Of a stretch of 64,000 nucleotides of DNA, positions 32,474-44,289 are shown one piece after another. The stretch comes from Tricholoma matsutake (Eukaryota; Basidiomycota; Agaricomycetes; Agaricales; Tricholomataceae), in NCBI GenBank assembly GCA_026075535.2, contig AP026543.1:10664001-10728000 (forward strand), given 5' to 3'. The notes under the pieces are model-generated. The model ran no database searches, was not told the DNA's origin, and saw only the letters and a program-made list of their open reading frames with translations. Position 1 is the first letter of the stretch; each line of letters starts with the position of its first letter. Both the position numbers and the translations under genes were made by a program.

Positions 32474-35400
32474 TTTCTGAATCATTTCATCGTCAGACCA
32501 ACCTTGACTTCCTTGGCTTAGGCCAACACAAGTGAGAAACCTTCATATCAATACTTGCCATGCCTTCGAATCTCTTGAACAATCGGGAGACATTCTAATT
32601 CCTGTTTCCGAAGCAGAATCTACTCATCATAGACTATTTCCTTCACCTATATCATTGCCTTCCACATCTTCATCTACTTCTTCATCATCATCATCAACCT
32701 CTTCATTCATCCTTCCAACAACTTTGACACCTCTACCATCCTTTACACAAGTCTTAACCCCTACCCCTAGAGTCATCACATTCATGACTATCCAAACCGT
32801 GATGCCAGCTCATGGGCATTTGACCACTCTGAAGTTCAACCCTACTCAACCTTGAGAGCTCTGACAATACTTTGAAGAACTTGAATTATTGTTCCCGACC
32901 TGCGGCATCACTGAATCCAATCTAATGAAGAAACATGCTTGTCGCTATCTTGACATCGACTCTTCCAAACTCTGGGAATTGCTTCCAGAATATCAGCCAG
33001 GCACTTCCTTCAATGAATTTCGATCAGCAGTACATAAACTCTATCCTGGCTGGGAAGACGATCGCAAGTGGAGCATATCAGATATGGACAAATTAGTGGG
33101 AGAACAGCTACGTGTTGGGATATTTGATGTGAACAATCTAGGAATGTATTATTGCACATTCTACAACATTACTCACTTTTTGCGAGCAAAGAATAGGATC
33201 TTGGAAGCCGAGCAAAGCCGAGCTTATGTCTGAGGATTCCAACCCAGCTTATGGACTCAAATTGCTCGATGACTTGAACTCAAATTCCCCGACCATTATC
33301 CCGATGATCCATATCCACTCAATGACATTCACAATGCAGCAAAATTCATACTAGCAGGCTCCAACACATCGAACTCAGTAATCCACCAATTGACCTCTTC
33401 ATCGCACTCGACATCGAACATCAGAAATATGGTCACCTCATCACCTGGAACTATTATGATTAACATTGAAGATCTAAATGCAATGTTCGAATGATTTGCT
33501 AGCATAATCACTATGCACATCGCAGGTACTAAAAATCCTCACACTAATTTGGCAGACAGACAGGCACATATTGACGCACTTCTTTGCATATTTTGCAGTT
33601 TATCAGGACATTTTATCCCTGACTGTATGGTTTGTCAGTCGTACTTGAATGAAGGAAAGTGTAAGCGAAATGCAGAAGGAAAGATCATACTTCCAAACAG
33701 ACAATTCACCCCTCAAAGTATTCCTGGCAGGTTTATCAAGGAACACATCAACAAATGGTGGAAATGTAACCCAGATGCAACCCCAGCAGCCACACTCTTA
33801 TTCAGCATTGCACCAATGGCACTTTTGACTTTGACTAATTCAACCTCGGCTGCGATCACTTCGATAATGGAGTCTGATGCAGTTTCTACATTGGGATCAG
33901 AGACAAAAGGCATTTATCATAACTCGACATTGACCCCTGACTCTGAAGATAGAATAGCGGCTCTTGAGCATGAAATATTTGCACTTCAAAGTGGTCAACC
34001 ATTTTCATGTCCAAACAAAGAGGTTCAAAATTCAGTTCTGGCCACAACAACCCCCATCCCTGCATCTTTGATGTCTACTGCTCCAGTCCCAGCACCCTCA
34101 ATATCTTCGTCGACAATGGTCAACCCTTCAACTTCAACTATGGCTCCAACATCGGCATCAACATCAACTTCCCCCACATTGACCACTTCGCCATCAACAA
34201 CCATACCCCCAATGCAAACCTCAGTACACCCATATGCATTGGTCAGGGAGAATGCCTATTTGCCACCACATGAAAGGAACATCACTGGTGCATCAAAGGG
34301 TAAGGATGGACCATCATATGTGACACAGGCACCAGTACAGAATGAGAAGATCACACACAATATCTTTTCACACTCGATGAAGATGCCAATTGTCATGCTT
34401 ACATTGGAAGAGATACTCTCACAATCACCTGAGGTTTGGACGAAATGGAGAGAACAGGTCACACTGAAACGAGTACCTCAAACTGGAAACAACACGATGA
34501 ACATGTTTAGCCCTGATGCAATCATCATGCCTGACCCATATGAGACCTATATTAGCAGTCTCCAACCCAGTGAAATCCCTCAGCCTTTTGTCATCGCTAA
34601 AGAAACTTCATCAATTAGATCAGTTATTATGGATGTCCATGGTAACAACCAGGTAGAAAGTGTCATCGATCCCGGTTCCTCGATCATATCAATGGCTGAA
34701 GATGTCTGTCACAAACTTGGTCTAGCATACGACTCCTTGAATTGGCTTCTGATGCAGTCTGCCAATGGCACTGTGGACGAAACACTCAGTTTAGCACACA
34801 ACATGCCATGTGATCTTGGCAGAATCACCTTATACATGCAGATACATGTTATTTGGGACCCAGCTTACAATATTCTACTCAGATGGCCTTTCAACATCTT
34901 AACAGAAAGCATCATTAGAAACTATCGGAATGAAGCCCAAACCATTATGATATGCAATCCCTCTGAAGAATTATCCACAATGCTTTCTGATTTATATTTA
35001 TCTGCATGCGACAAGTTCCACATTCCTTGAAACACCTTGATGGTGTTCATACCTATGTGAACTTCTTCATCATATGTTTCCCATTCCTCCATTATTTCCA
35101 ACAATTGCCAGTCTAGTTATTTATTGATGAAGAAGTATAAACCAGTCGCACAGAAGGTCCATCCAATCATGGCTGGACTACCTGATCAATGTTGAATTAT
35201 TCAACACATCAAGAGTGATCCCCTCAAAGACATGCCTCCACTAAATCCCCATCCTCTGATATTCAAACCAACTCCCCGATATAACCTCGAATGCAAAAAC
35301 ATCATCGATCAAAATCATCCAGGCAATTTTCTATGGCCTCAAGAATGAGATCTCATGCATGACTTCATTCGAAACCAGCAAGTGGGGTTTGCATGGACCG

Positions 35401-35821
35401 AAAATGAACGAGGGAGGTTTTGACCAGAATTCTTCCCCCCTATCGAGTTCCCAGTCATCCCTCACATGCCTTGGGTCGAATGCAATATCCCCATACCACC
35501 TGGTTTGTATGAACAGATTTGCAAAATGCTGAAAAAGAAGATTGAAGCAGGAGTCTATGAGTCATAGAACTCGTCATACTGATCGTGATGGTTTTTCATT
35601 GCAAAGAAAGATGCAAAATCGCTCCGAATAGTCCACAGTCTCGAGCCGCTAAACCAAGTTATGATTCAGCACTCAGGTGTCATCCCAATCCCCAAGCATT
35701 TAGCTGAATAGTTTGGAGGACACACTTGTGGTGGGATGTTGGATTTATATGTTGCATTCGACAAAAGGCTCATATCTGAATCTTCTTGATATCTAATGAC
35801 TTTCCAGACCCCATTTGGTGC

Positions 35822-37178
35822 TGATGATGCTCAACCCGGAAACCCAAACAAAACCCACAAAATGGCTTTGGATGGTATAACACAAGTCAGAGGAAGGATG
35901 CGAGGCTTAGATGTCACCTGTCAGACTGACCATCAAATAGTCATAAAACAACTGCTTGTCAAAGCAGTTCGAGGCTAAAAGAATGTGTTTTGAGACCTTG
36001 TGATGATTTTTGAGGGGTTGCAATGATTTTTGAGGTGTTGCAATGATTTTTGAGGTGTTGCGATGATTTTCGAGATGTCATGATATTTTTTGAAGAAGTC
36101 TTGAGGAATTTTGAGTGCGCAGATATGTTCGGACACAAGATTGGGGGACTAGACAAGTAGTAGAAGTGAAGAAAAGGCTAATTGAGGGAAGCAAGAGCAA
36201 AAATAGTGTTATGCAAGGAATTTTGAGGAATTTTGAGGAAGTTTAGCATAAAACACAAAACTTCGGACTGAATAAGACTAAACCGAACTCTCAAATTACT
36301 GTGATCTGGGAGGAAGATGATGACTTTCTTGTTTTTCTTTGTATCTAGTACATCTTTTTATATAAAATAAAGAAAGTACCTAAAAAGGCTAGAGACCATG
36401 AAGCAAACATGTGGAAAGCTCGAGGCAAAAGACAATATAAGTATATCAGAACAATAAAGCGAGCCTAGAAGGGGTGAATATAACACATGATGAGGAAATA
36501 ATAAGAAAGAATAGCTAAAACTGGACTGTCCTTGTTATAAATTGAATAAAAGATCAGAAACTGCTTCGAGCGGATTGTATGTGTGCACATGCAGTTGAAA
36601 TGTGTTCGATATACTCAATATAGTGTCCCGTGTGTCCAGCATGCATCTGAAGATCGTTCGAACAGGAAATACTGTGTCCGACAATGTTTTTCGAGGTTCG
36701 GTGTTTTTCCGAAGATTTTCGAAGATTCTTCGGACTTCATTCGTGGCCCAATATCGGTGCACTATTGTTCGACAATGGTAGGGAATACATCTGGCATGTG
36801 TGCGATGATTATTCGGATAGTGATATAGTGTCCAATGTCAGTTTGCGATGTTTGATGATTTTTGAAGTTGGTCGAGGAAATATCGGACTTGTTCGAAGGC
36901 CGATATTGCTGTGATATTGCTCGATACTGGTTTGGAACCTATTGACAATGTTCCAAGTGTATATCCTGAGCTGTACAAAGGTCGGGGGAATTGTATTATG
37001 GTGGCCGAAGGCATACGAAGAATTTTGAGGTGTCGCGAAGAATTTTGAAGTGTTGCAAAGGATTTCGAAGCATTCTCGTGACTTTGTAGAGCTTTGGAGG
37101 CGTTCGTATGGGTTCGTAGAGCTTCGACGACAATCATAGATGTGTTTTCCAAGCTTGAATGACAAGGTGGACCTATCA
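35822..37178 (-). repeat. Solo LTR D2, inserted in the reverse transcriptase of element C
   Basis: On the minus strand it begins TGATAGGTCCACCTTGTC, and it ends GAGCATCATCA; 1357 bp, same family as D1 in opposite orientation. Flanks are GTGC (35818-35821) and GCGC (37179-37182). Restoring GCGC joins PFGA to L*IVTLPMG in frame. Confidence 0.92.
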
Positions 37179-38180
37179 GCGCACTTTGAATCGTCACCCT
37201 ACCGATGGGTTGGATGAACTCAGTTCCGATCTTACACGATGATGTCACTTTCATCCTACAACCTGAAGTCCCTCATATCATGATCCCTTATATCAATGAC
37301 ACACCAGTGAAGGGTCCGAAATTGGAATATCAAATGATCGGTGGGTCGTATGAAATGATCGCTGACAACTCAGGCATTCGACGATTTGTATGGGAGCATT
37401 TCAAGAATCTGAATCGTATTGTCCAGTGCATGAAGTATTGTGGTGGGACGTTCTCAGGACCAAAACTATTTGCTTGTGTCCCTGAAATAATCATTTTAGG
37501 TCATCAATGCAATATTCAAGGTTGAATGGCTGATCCAACATGCATCGATAAGATTCAGAAGTGGGGTACATGTCGTATGCTCACGGAAGTTAAGGCATTC
37601 TTAGGAATGATTGGAGTTTGTTGAATTTTTATTCAGAGTTTCACACATCAAGCAGCTGCGCTAATCAAACTTACTCGAAAAGATGTGCCCTTCGAATTCG
37701 GCCCATCTCAGGTAGCAGCACAAGAAGATCTCAAGCATGCACTCCTAAACTCACCAGCGATTCAAGCCATTGACTATACCTTGAACGCCCCAGTAATCCT
37801 CGCAGTTGATACATCGAGCATTGCGATTGGCTATTTCCTAGCGCAATGTGACCATGATAACCCTCAAAGATGGTACTACAGTCGATTCAGCTCAATCACA
37901 CTCAACGACCACAAATCCCGGTTCTCGCAACCAAAACTAGAACTTGGATAGTTTCCATTCTAATGTTCCACTTCACACTAGTTCATGTCACAGGTATGGA
38001 CCATGGGCCAGATGGTCTTTTGCGATGTCCTTGACATACCGAAGATGACAATGTCAAAGTAGAAGAAGAATTTGGCAACTGGATTGACAAATTACATGGT
38101 TTCATTCACCAAATCAACCCAGTTTCGATTCGACCTTTCCCCACTCATGCAACATATCCAACTTTCACCCAAGCCTCAGA

Positions 38181-38200
38181 TTTCAGTAAGGGGGAGGATG
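38181..38200 (+). promoter_or_regulatory. Candidate central polypurine tract of element C
   Basis: TTTCAGTAAGGGGGAGGATG lies between RNase H and integrase and encodes FSKGEDV. It matches the 3' tract at 41828-41847 in 19 of 20 positions. Central tracts prime a second plus strand in lentiviruses and yeast Ty1. Confidence 0.6.
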
Positions 38201-39199
38201 TTGCATACCAAGATGTACCTAGATCAAACAAAGCAAAGAAAGAAGATGAACAATTACTGCTCATTCATAGATGGTTAGATGATATGGTGCGACCCCCAAA
38301 TCTATCAGACACCGAGTACGCTACCTTTGTGTGATATTGCACTGAGTTCTTCATAGATTCTGGAAAACTATGGTGAAAAGATCGTCATGGAGAACATAAG
38401 ATCATCACAATTCCAGAATGTTGCATCGACATTATCTGGTCATCGCATGACCATATCGGCCACAAAATGATCTTCGCCATGAAGTCTCACATCACCCTAC
38501 GATTCTGGTGGCCCAACCTGAAAGCCGACATTGCATGGTATATCCGAACGTGCCACTACTGTCAGTTGTGACAAACTTGAAATCTTCTTATTCCACCAAT
38601 TGTCACCACCCCCGCCCCTCTATTCGGAAAAATCTACATCAACACAATGCACATGCCACCTTCTGGTGGATATCGCTATATAGTACAAGGTTGATGTTTG
38701 ATATTGTACTGGCTGGAGTTCAGGATGCTTCGCAATGAAACAGCAAAGACCATTGGCGATTGGATCTTCGAAGAAATTATTTGTCGATGGGGCTCACTTT
38801 ACAAGATTGTTACTGACAATGGCCCAGCATTTCTTGCTCCTCTCAAATACTTGTCAAAGCGCTATCATATCAATCACATTCAGATAAGTGTCTACAATTC
38901 TTGTGCCAATGGCCTCGTTGAATGAGCCCACTTTGATGTACAACAATCACTCTACAAGGCCATTGATGGTGACCAAACTCAATGGTCGGTTGGGACCTAC
39001 TTGGTCTTTGGGGCAGAACAGGTAACAGTTTGAAAACAAATGGGCTGTTTGCCCTATTTTGCAATCACAGGTTCTCATCCACTCATCCCTCTTGACATCT
39101 CAGAAGCGACATATCTACAGCCACCACCCGACTCGATACTTTCCTCCACAGATCTCATCGCCCAACACGCTATCGCACTACAGAAATGATCAACCGATC

Positions 39200-39565
39200 T
39201 GTAAGGGCAACCTAAGCCTCTAGCAAAGGGAAATCCGAAGAGAAAACTCTAAGGATCCCCTTGCTGATGCCCAGTATATGTGAAGATGACAAAAATCAAA
39301 TATAACCTAAAAATAGAAAAAGGCGGAGATAGGCGGATCAAGGCCGCTGAATGACATCATACCAAGGGGTATGTGTCGGAAGGGGTACTCCGCCTCTAAA
39401 TATAAAAGTGTCAACATGTACAAACATGATAGCAAGGGAAAATTAGTAATAAAATCCGGAAAAATCATAGAAAATGAAGAATAGAAGGAAATGAGGTGGG
39501 GAAAAATATGGGACGAACATAAAAAATAGGAAAAACACACACGGCACCCCCCTAGTCCCCTTACA
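39200..39565. repeat. Solo LTR E, unrelated family, inserted in the integrase of element C
   Basis: TGTAAGGGCAACC to GTCCCCTTACA, 366 bp, with 7-bp inverted ends TGTAAGG/CCTTACA and a perfect 5-bp duplication CGATC (39195-39199 and 39566-39570). An AATATAAAAG TATA-like motif lies near 39398. Removing it rejoins the integrase frame as STDLKVLYFRVYTTQREA. Confidence 0.9.
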
Positions 39566-40312
39566 CGATCTCAAAGTACTCTACTTTAGAGTCTACACCA
39601 CTCAACGAGAAGCCACAAAATGCTTCGAAGAAATTCACAAGTGAACAATTCGAGACTACAATTTCAAAAAAGGTGACCTCATACTCATGTGAAACACACA
39701 GATCGAGAAAGCCCTTAACTGAAAAATGCGAGCTCAATATCTCAGTCCACTCATTGTTATTGCATGAAACTATGGTGGCACTTATATTCTTTGCAAGCTC
39801 GATGGGTCAGTTCTTCATTGACCAGTAGCTGCTTTCTGAGTTCTCCCCTATCTAGCATGAAAATCGATTTCCCTTCCTCCAAATTTCTTCGATATCGATG
39901 ATCGTCGGCTAGAACAACTTTGAACAACATTGGACGTCGATGGAGACATCGATGAAGGCATTCCTGACCTCGACAAGTATGAATAGACCATTTTTCTTTT
40001 ATTTTCCTTACTTGCAATATTGAAACAAACTCTTGATATTATAACAGTGTACTATTACAAGTCATGATATCATTCGAAATGTGTTTGTGCAAGCTTGATG
40101 GGGTTTTTCAGCTATGAAGGAGTTCTGAGCCTTTCCCCTATGTCTTGTTTTGATGAATCATCCATCTCACTTTCTTTTTCTTTTTCTCTCCTATGTTTTT
40201 TTCACGTATATCTTACATTTCTTGGCTTCAATCATATGCAATATTTCTCATTTCAAACTTATCTCGCTCAGACACAAGAAAAATGATAAAATTAAAACAA
40301 TACAACAAAATT

Positions 40313-41697
40313 CTATTGGGATTCCTCCCACTTCCTCTCCAACACCTCAATTTCCTCCATTAAAACTTCTACCTCCAGCTTTTTCCACACCAGGACTTCT
40401 GCCAGATACCGATGACGGAGTCTTGCTGCGTCCGACCACATCATCTCATCCTCCACCGCCATCAACGCCCCCTCAACCATACCTGCGACCTCAGGTTCAA
40501 CTTCTTGCTCTCTAGCTTTCCCCTTCCCCTTCCCCTTGTCCTTCTCAGCCAACTTTGTCTTTGCCTTTGTCATTTGTTTTGGGCACTCATCAACTTTTGA
40601 GGGCCCAGCCTCTGCATTTTGGATGAGCTGGATAGCCTGGATGCATACCACTAAGTGATCATACAGATTAGCAATCATACTCATTATTGAGAAGAATCAC
40701 TTACTACGTCTTGGAGTCAACACCTCCATCGACTCCTCAGTAGCCTTTGTAGCTCATTTAGAGCCTGCCCTCTTTCCTTGACTTGCCTCGTCAGAGCCCT
40801 CACCCCGACACTCCCTCCCAGTAGCACCCCTGCAGCTCCTGAGTGCATCTCTTGCACTTGGGGGCGCCCTCCTTGACAATACACTCCTGCGACATCCTCA
40901 ATCCCATGCAATGATCACACTAAAGCAATATCAAAAGCATGATTAGCCTGAACGATATCAAAAGAAAATGATGACTTCCCAGCCCATGGAAGGTGATCAA
41001 TTCACCTTCCTCTAGCCGCACCCATTTTGCGACCATGGGCTCCTCATCCAGCTTGTCCTCACCTTCCTCCTCCTCATCCATCTCGTCCACCTTCCTCTTC
41101 TTGACGATTTGCTCAACAGCCAGAAGGTCATTGACCAGAGGTTCCTCTTCTTCTTTGGCCTTGTCTTGATCGATTGAGAGGCACATCACCTTGAGCGCAG
41201 CCATCTGATTGCAGAACTCATTCTTCAAAACTGTCTTGGCCTGGACTTCAGCCAAGAACACTCGATGTGCCTCGACCAGTGCATCCCATTGCTCCTTGAT
41301 CCTCTTTGCCTTGGCCTTGATGGCCACATGTTGAGCCTCCCTCTCTTCCTCTCTCTTCCTCTCTGCCTTGATCTTCCTCGAGTATGCCTCAAAAATATAT
41401 CTGCTACCCCAAGAAACCCAAGCCTTGCAAGCGAATGGTGCAAAGAGGCTGATTGCCTTGTCCAACGTCGCCTGCACACGATTGTTGCATGCCTCATCGA
41501 ACAATCTTATAAGATCATTGTATTCAGCCTATCAACAAGGTTAGGAAGCAGATAAATGAAGAAAAAGGACAAACACACCATTTTCTCACAAAAACTTTGA
41601 CCCAGATTTCGAAGTCTAACTCTTTGGCCTTGCCAGCCTCAGGCATCGATTTCGCATGATTGAGGATGGGAAGGGTGAGTTCAGCAAGGATGGACAT
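40313..41697 (-). CDS. Antisense spliced accessory gene of element C (coiled-coil, Cys-cluster protein)
   Basis: Runs opposite to C's gag-pol, between the pol end (39986) and the 3' LTR (41846). Predicted exons: 41697-41579, 41528-40976, 40919-40705, 40650-40313 (TAG stop), with introns of about 50-56 nt; the 40975 donor is a non-standard GTCATC, shared by the copy in B. The protein begins MSILAELTLPILNHAKSMPE, then has a long charged helical region (KIKAERKREEEREAQHVAIK), an acidic segment, the cluster CDHCMGLRMSQECIVKEG followed by APKCKRCTQELQGCYWEG (C-x2-C-x8-C-x8-C-x2-C-x6-C), a Lys/Gly-rich segment and a C-terminal helix. Exon 1 has a one-base deletion relative to B's copy. Function unknown; the cluster suggests metal and nucleic-acid binding. 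Much less broken than the neighbouring pol. Confidence 0.75.
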
Positions 41698-41827
41698 GTT
41701 ATCAAGGAGGTTGATTAAAGAGATCAAATGGAAAGAGAGAAGTTCAAACCACAATGTGTCTTAAATCAACGATCAACAATGTCACATGACCCAGTTATTT
41801 CAGCTTGACTGACCGGGACGGTGAGAA

Positions 41828-41845
41828 TTTCAGTAAGGGGTAGGA
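41828..41845 (+). promoter_or_regulatory. 3' polypurine tract of element C
   Basis: TTTCAGTAAGGGGTAGGA immediately before the TGATAGG start of the 3' LTR; one base differs from the internal copy at 38181. Confidence 0.8.
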
Positions 41846-43021
41846 TGATAGGTTGTCTCCTTGGCTCAAGGGCCAATACACCATTCTAACCACATTCTAA
41901 TCACATCAGCTAACTCCTATGAGGTCCCAGATGCAGTGCAACCCAGTCTATCAATTGCAATATCATATTGACTGCATCAAAACATCACCAGCGACATTGA
42001 TCATACCAAGAAACCACATCACACAACCTTAGGACTATGTCAAAAGCCCCTAAGATCTCTCTAAACAACCATCGAACATCCCCAATCAACGTCTAACAAA
42101 CCGTGACCGCGATCGAACATCGTCGACCATCATCAAGCATTATTGATCAATATCAAGAGACTATGAGCAACATCGGGCACTGCATTTGTTATCTAAATGG
42201 TGGAAGACCATGCGCCAGGAAGTATTCCAACTCATGCTCAAACCTGCTGATAGTAGGTCAGCCTCATTCCAACTCCCTATCACATACTGAACCTGCTGGA
42301 CAGATTATTGTGAGACTTAGCGTGGTTTATACACAAAGGACAGTCTCTGTTTAGTTCTTTCCCTTCATTACTCCTTCATCATATGACATATCTCTTTCTT
42401 GTTCAGATTCCAGTCTCCTTTTGGGCCTTGTGCCTTAACTCATATCTTTTGCCTCATGTTCTACACATGTTTCTTATACCATTTTAGGAAGTTTCTTTTT
42501 AAAACATATAAAACTCTGTAGTATCTACTTGAAAATAACAAGCAATTGTCTTCACCTATTGTCTTGTATTAAAAGTTCTAAGAATCAGATCTATCCTCTA
42601 AACAATTGAAGCTTCTACAAGTTTTCTTGATCGACGATAAACCTCTGCGATCATACTCTTCCTTGATCCTCTTTCGACCCTGTCATTGTTAGCACTAGTA
42701 ACCATCCTGACACTTCATAGCCTTCATATACCATTGACCTATTGAAAGGTCCCCAGAATTCACACATCGACCATCGACAATAATCATCATTCACCATTGA
42801 TCTTGTCGATCGTCCTCGATATTGATTGATACCCCATCAGACTGCATCAAACACCTTCATCTCTTATAGAACTACCTTCATGACTAGTACCAACTAGTTA
42901 TCCTCCCATAGGTTGGAATGCGAACATTCGGAATGTCTTGCACTCCTCCTCTGACTCATCGCAAATATCATCGGTTGCCTCATTGGCTGTTTTGGTGGTT
43001 TTCCCAGGTTGAGTATCATCA
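41846..43021 (+). repeat. 3' LTR of element C
   Basis: 1176 bp, TGATAGGTTGTCTCC to GAGTATCATCA. Against the other family-C copies, differences cluster at CpG: ACGTCGAAA of the inferred ancestor is ACGTTGAAA in the 5' LTR, ATGTCAAAA here, and ACATCGAAA at 61.4 kb. Confidence 0.92.
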
Positions 43022-43942
43022 GCAAAGCTTTGGGAGGAGGCAAAAGTGTTTCGGTGTGAGGCAGTGGCAGTGAAAGCTTCTAAGCTCAACGAACGATGGA
43101 AGGCTCTTGAGTCTACTTGAGCTATTCTTGTTGCTGAGGTTTGGGTGAAGACCATATCAAAGGACGATCCGAAGAGGCAGAATTTAGCATTGCAGGCTGA
43201 AAGTGAGGCAATTTGGGTAGCCAAAGTTGGGGAGGAGGATCAGGAGGTGGACGAAGACCCAGTCATTATCCTGGGCAACCAAAAGCGGCAGGCAATGGAG
43301 GAGGACCTTGACAAAGACGACAATGACAGTGAACAAGGAATTGCTGCTAAACAAGCGAGATTCAAAGAGGGGGGACTTCTCGAGTTCGAAGGACCAATAA
43401 GTCGTACGAACTGTTTCACAAGGATTTCGAAACTAACAAAATTGCTGTAGTGTGATTGATGCTCTGGCTTCAAGAGCCAGCCCATGTGTGTCATAGATGA
43501 AGGAGCAGCGAAGTGCTGCAAATGCATGCAAGAGGCACAAGGGTGCTATTGGGAGGGTGTTTTGAGGTGGGGGGTTCATAAGGTGAAAGGAAAGAAGGCT
43601 GTCGGGAGTCATGGGGGAAAGGTTTCGGAGTGTCCAAAACCAAGTAAGCCACCAATCCATGTCTTTTGAAGCATTCACTAATATTTTGTAATGTATACTA
43701 CCTCAAATTTGAGTTGTCAGGCCTTTGTTAGCACCAGAGGCAGGGCCTTCGAGATCGCAGGGTTGGACAAAGTCGGACAGGAAGGGAAGGGGTGGGAAAT
43801 CCAAGATGGTGATGAGGGCATTTTGGGCATAGAGCAGCACCGACAAATAATTTTGGACAAGATGACAAAGAAAAAGATGCAGCACCGTATGCTGGATCAG
43901 GAGATAGCGGCACTGGGTAAAATGTTGGATGAAGAAGAGTAA

Positions 43943-44289
43943 AATTTCATTATTTTAGTTTTCGCTATTTTTGTATAATAAATTCATGCTTTGTCGAACT
44001 GGAAACAGAAGATATAAGAAATAAGTAGAGTAGAATAAATATCCAAACATTTTTTGAGATGAAATTCATTGCTGAAACTTGTCATTGTAAGTGTTCTGAG
44101 CGGATTTGTAAGAGAAAATGAAAGGAAACGATGTTATGAAGTAAGGGAAAGGCTCAGTAAATCATCATGGCCAAAAAACCCTTTTGGAGGTTGCACAACC
44201 ATGCTATAATGCGATATCACAACTTGTATGATACACTAAGAGAAATCAAGATCATAGGTAAGTAATTGCGAAGCATAGAAAGAGAATAG
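43943..44289. other. Short gap between antisense gene and pol end of element B
   Basis: About 350 bp of AT-rich sequence between two converging gene ends (TAA 43942 on plus, TAA 44290 on minus). It is where both transcripts would terminate. No gene or repeat seen. Confidence 0.5.

Larger units (their letters stand above)
32500..39986 (+). pseudogene. Ty3/gypsy Gag-Pol of element C
   Basis: In order: gag (FPTCGITESNLMKKHACRYL, YYCTFYNITHFL), a zinc knuckle CIFCSLSGHFIPDC near 33584 followed by CQSYLNEGKCKRN, a Ser/Thr/Pro-rich linker, a protease with IDPGSSIISMAEDV (DPG where D-S/T-G is usual), reverse transcriptase, RNase H (ILAVDTSSIAIGYFLAQ), integrase (H-x4-H region, TCHYCQL, VTDNG, CANGLVE) and a C-terminal GDLILM...GGTYILCKLDGS block ending at TAG 39984-39986. 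Solo LTR D2 splits reverse transcriptase and solo LTR E splits integrase. YIDD has become YIND (Asn codon 37295-37297) and the first integrase Asp is Asn (38641-38643); both fit CpG decay. Many TGAs, and one TAG at 35565-35567. Confidence 0.9.
29905..43021 (+). mobile_element. Ty3/gypsy LTR retrotransposon, element C, nested in B
   Basis: 5' LTR 29905-32451 (includes solo LTR D1) and 3' LTR 41846-43021, family C. Flanks are GCAG (29901-29904) and GCAA (43022-43025). The primer-binding site is at 32456, the polypurine tract directly precedes the 3' LTR, and gag-pol runs from about 32500 to 39986. An antisense gene lies at 41697-40313. Insertion is inside exon 2 of B's antisense gene, whose frame resumes across it. 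C in turn carries solo LTRs D1, D2 and E; without them it would be about 10 kb. The first base of the 5' LTR is A instead of T. Confidence 0.92.
29481..43942 (+). pseudogene. Antisense spliced accessory gene of element B, split by element C
   Basis: Lies on the strand opposite to B's gag-pol, just inside the 3' LTR. Exon 1 is 29481-29600 (ATG..., ending EKM|GTGAGT), intron 29601-29654, exon 2 29655-29904 continuing at 43026 to about 43400, exon 3 from about 43451, and a last exon ending at TAA 43940-43942. The product is charged and probably coiled-coil (EEEEARAAQAKSEAEAAEVK), then an acidic stretch, then CD*CSGFKSQPMCVIDEGAAK followed by CCKCMQEAQGCYWEG, and a helical C-terminus (DKMTKKKMQHRMLDQEIAAL). 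Element C's antisense gene has the same exon order, cluster spacing and C-terminal helix. Breaks: TAA 29517, TGA 29817, TGA in ST*AIL, TGA in the cluster. Function unknown; the cluster suggests zinc and nucleic-acid binding. Confidence 0.8.
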
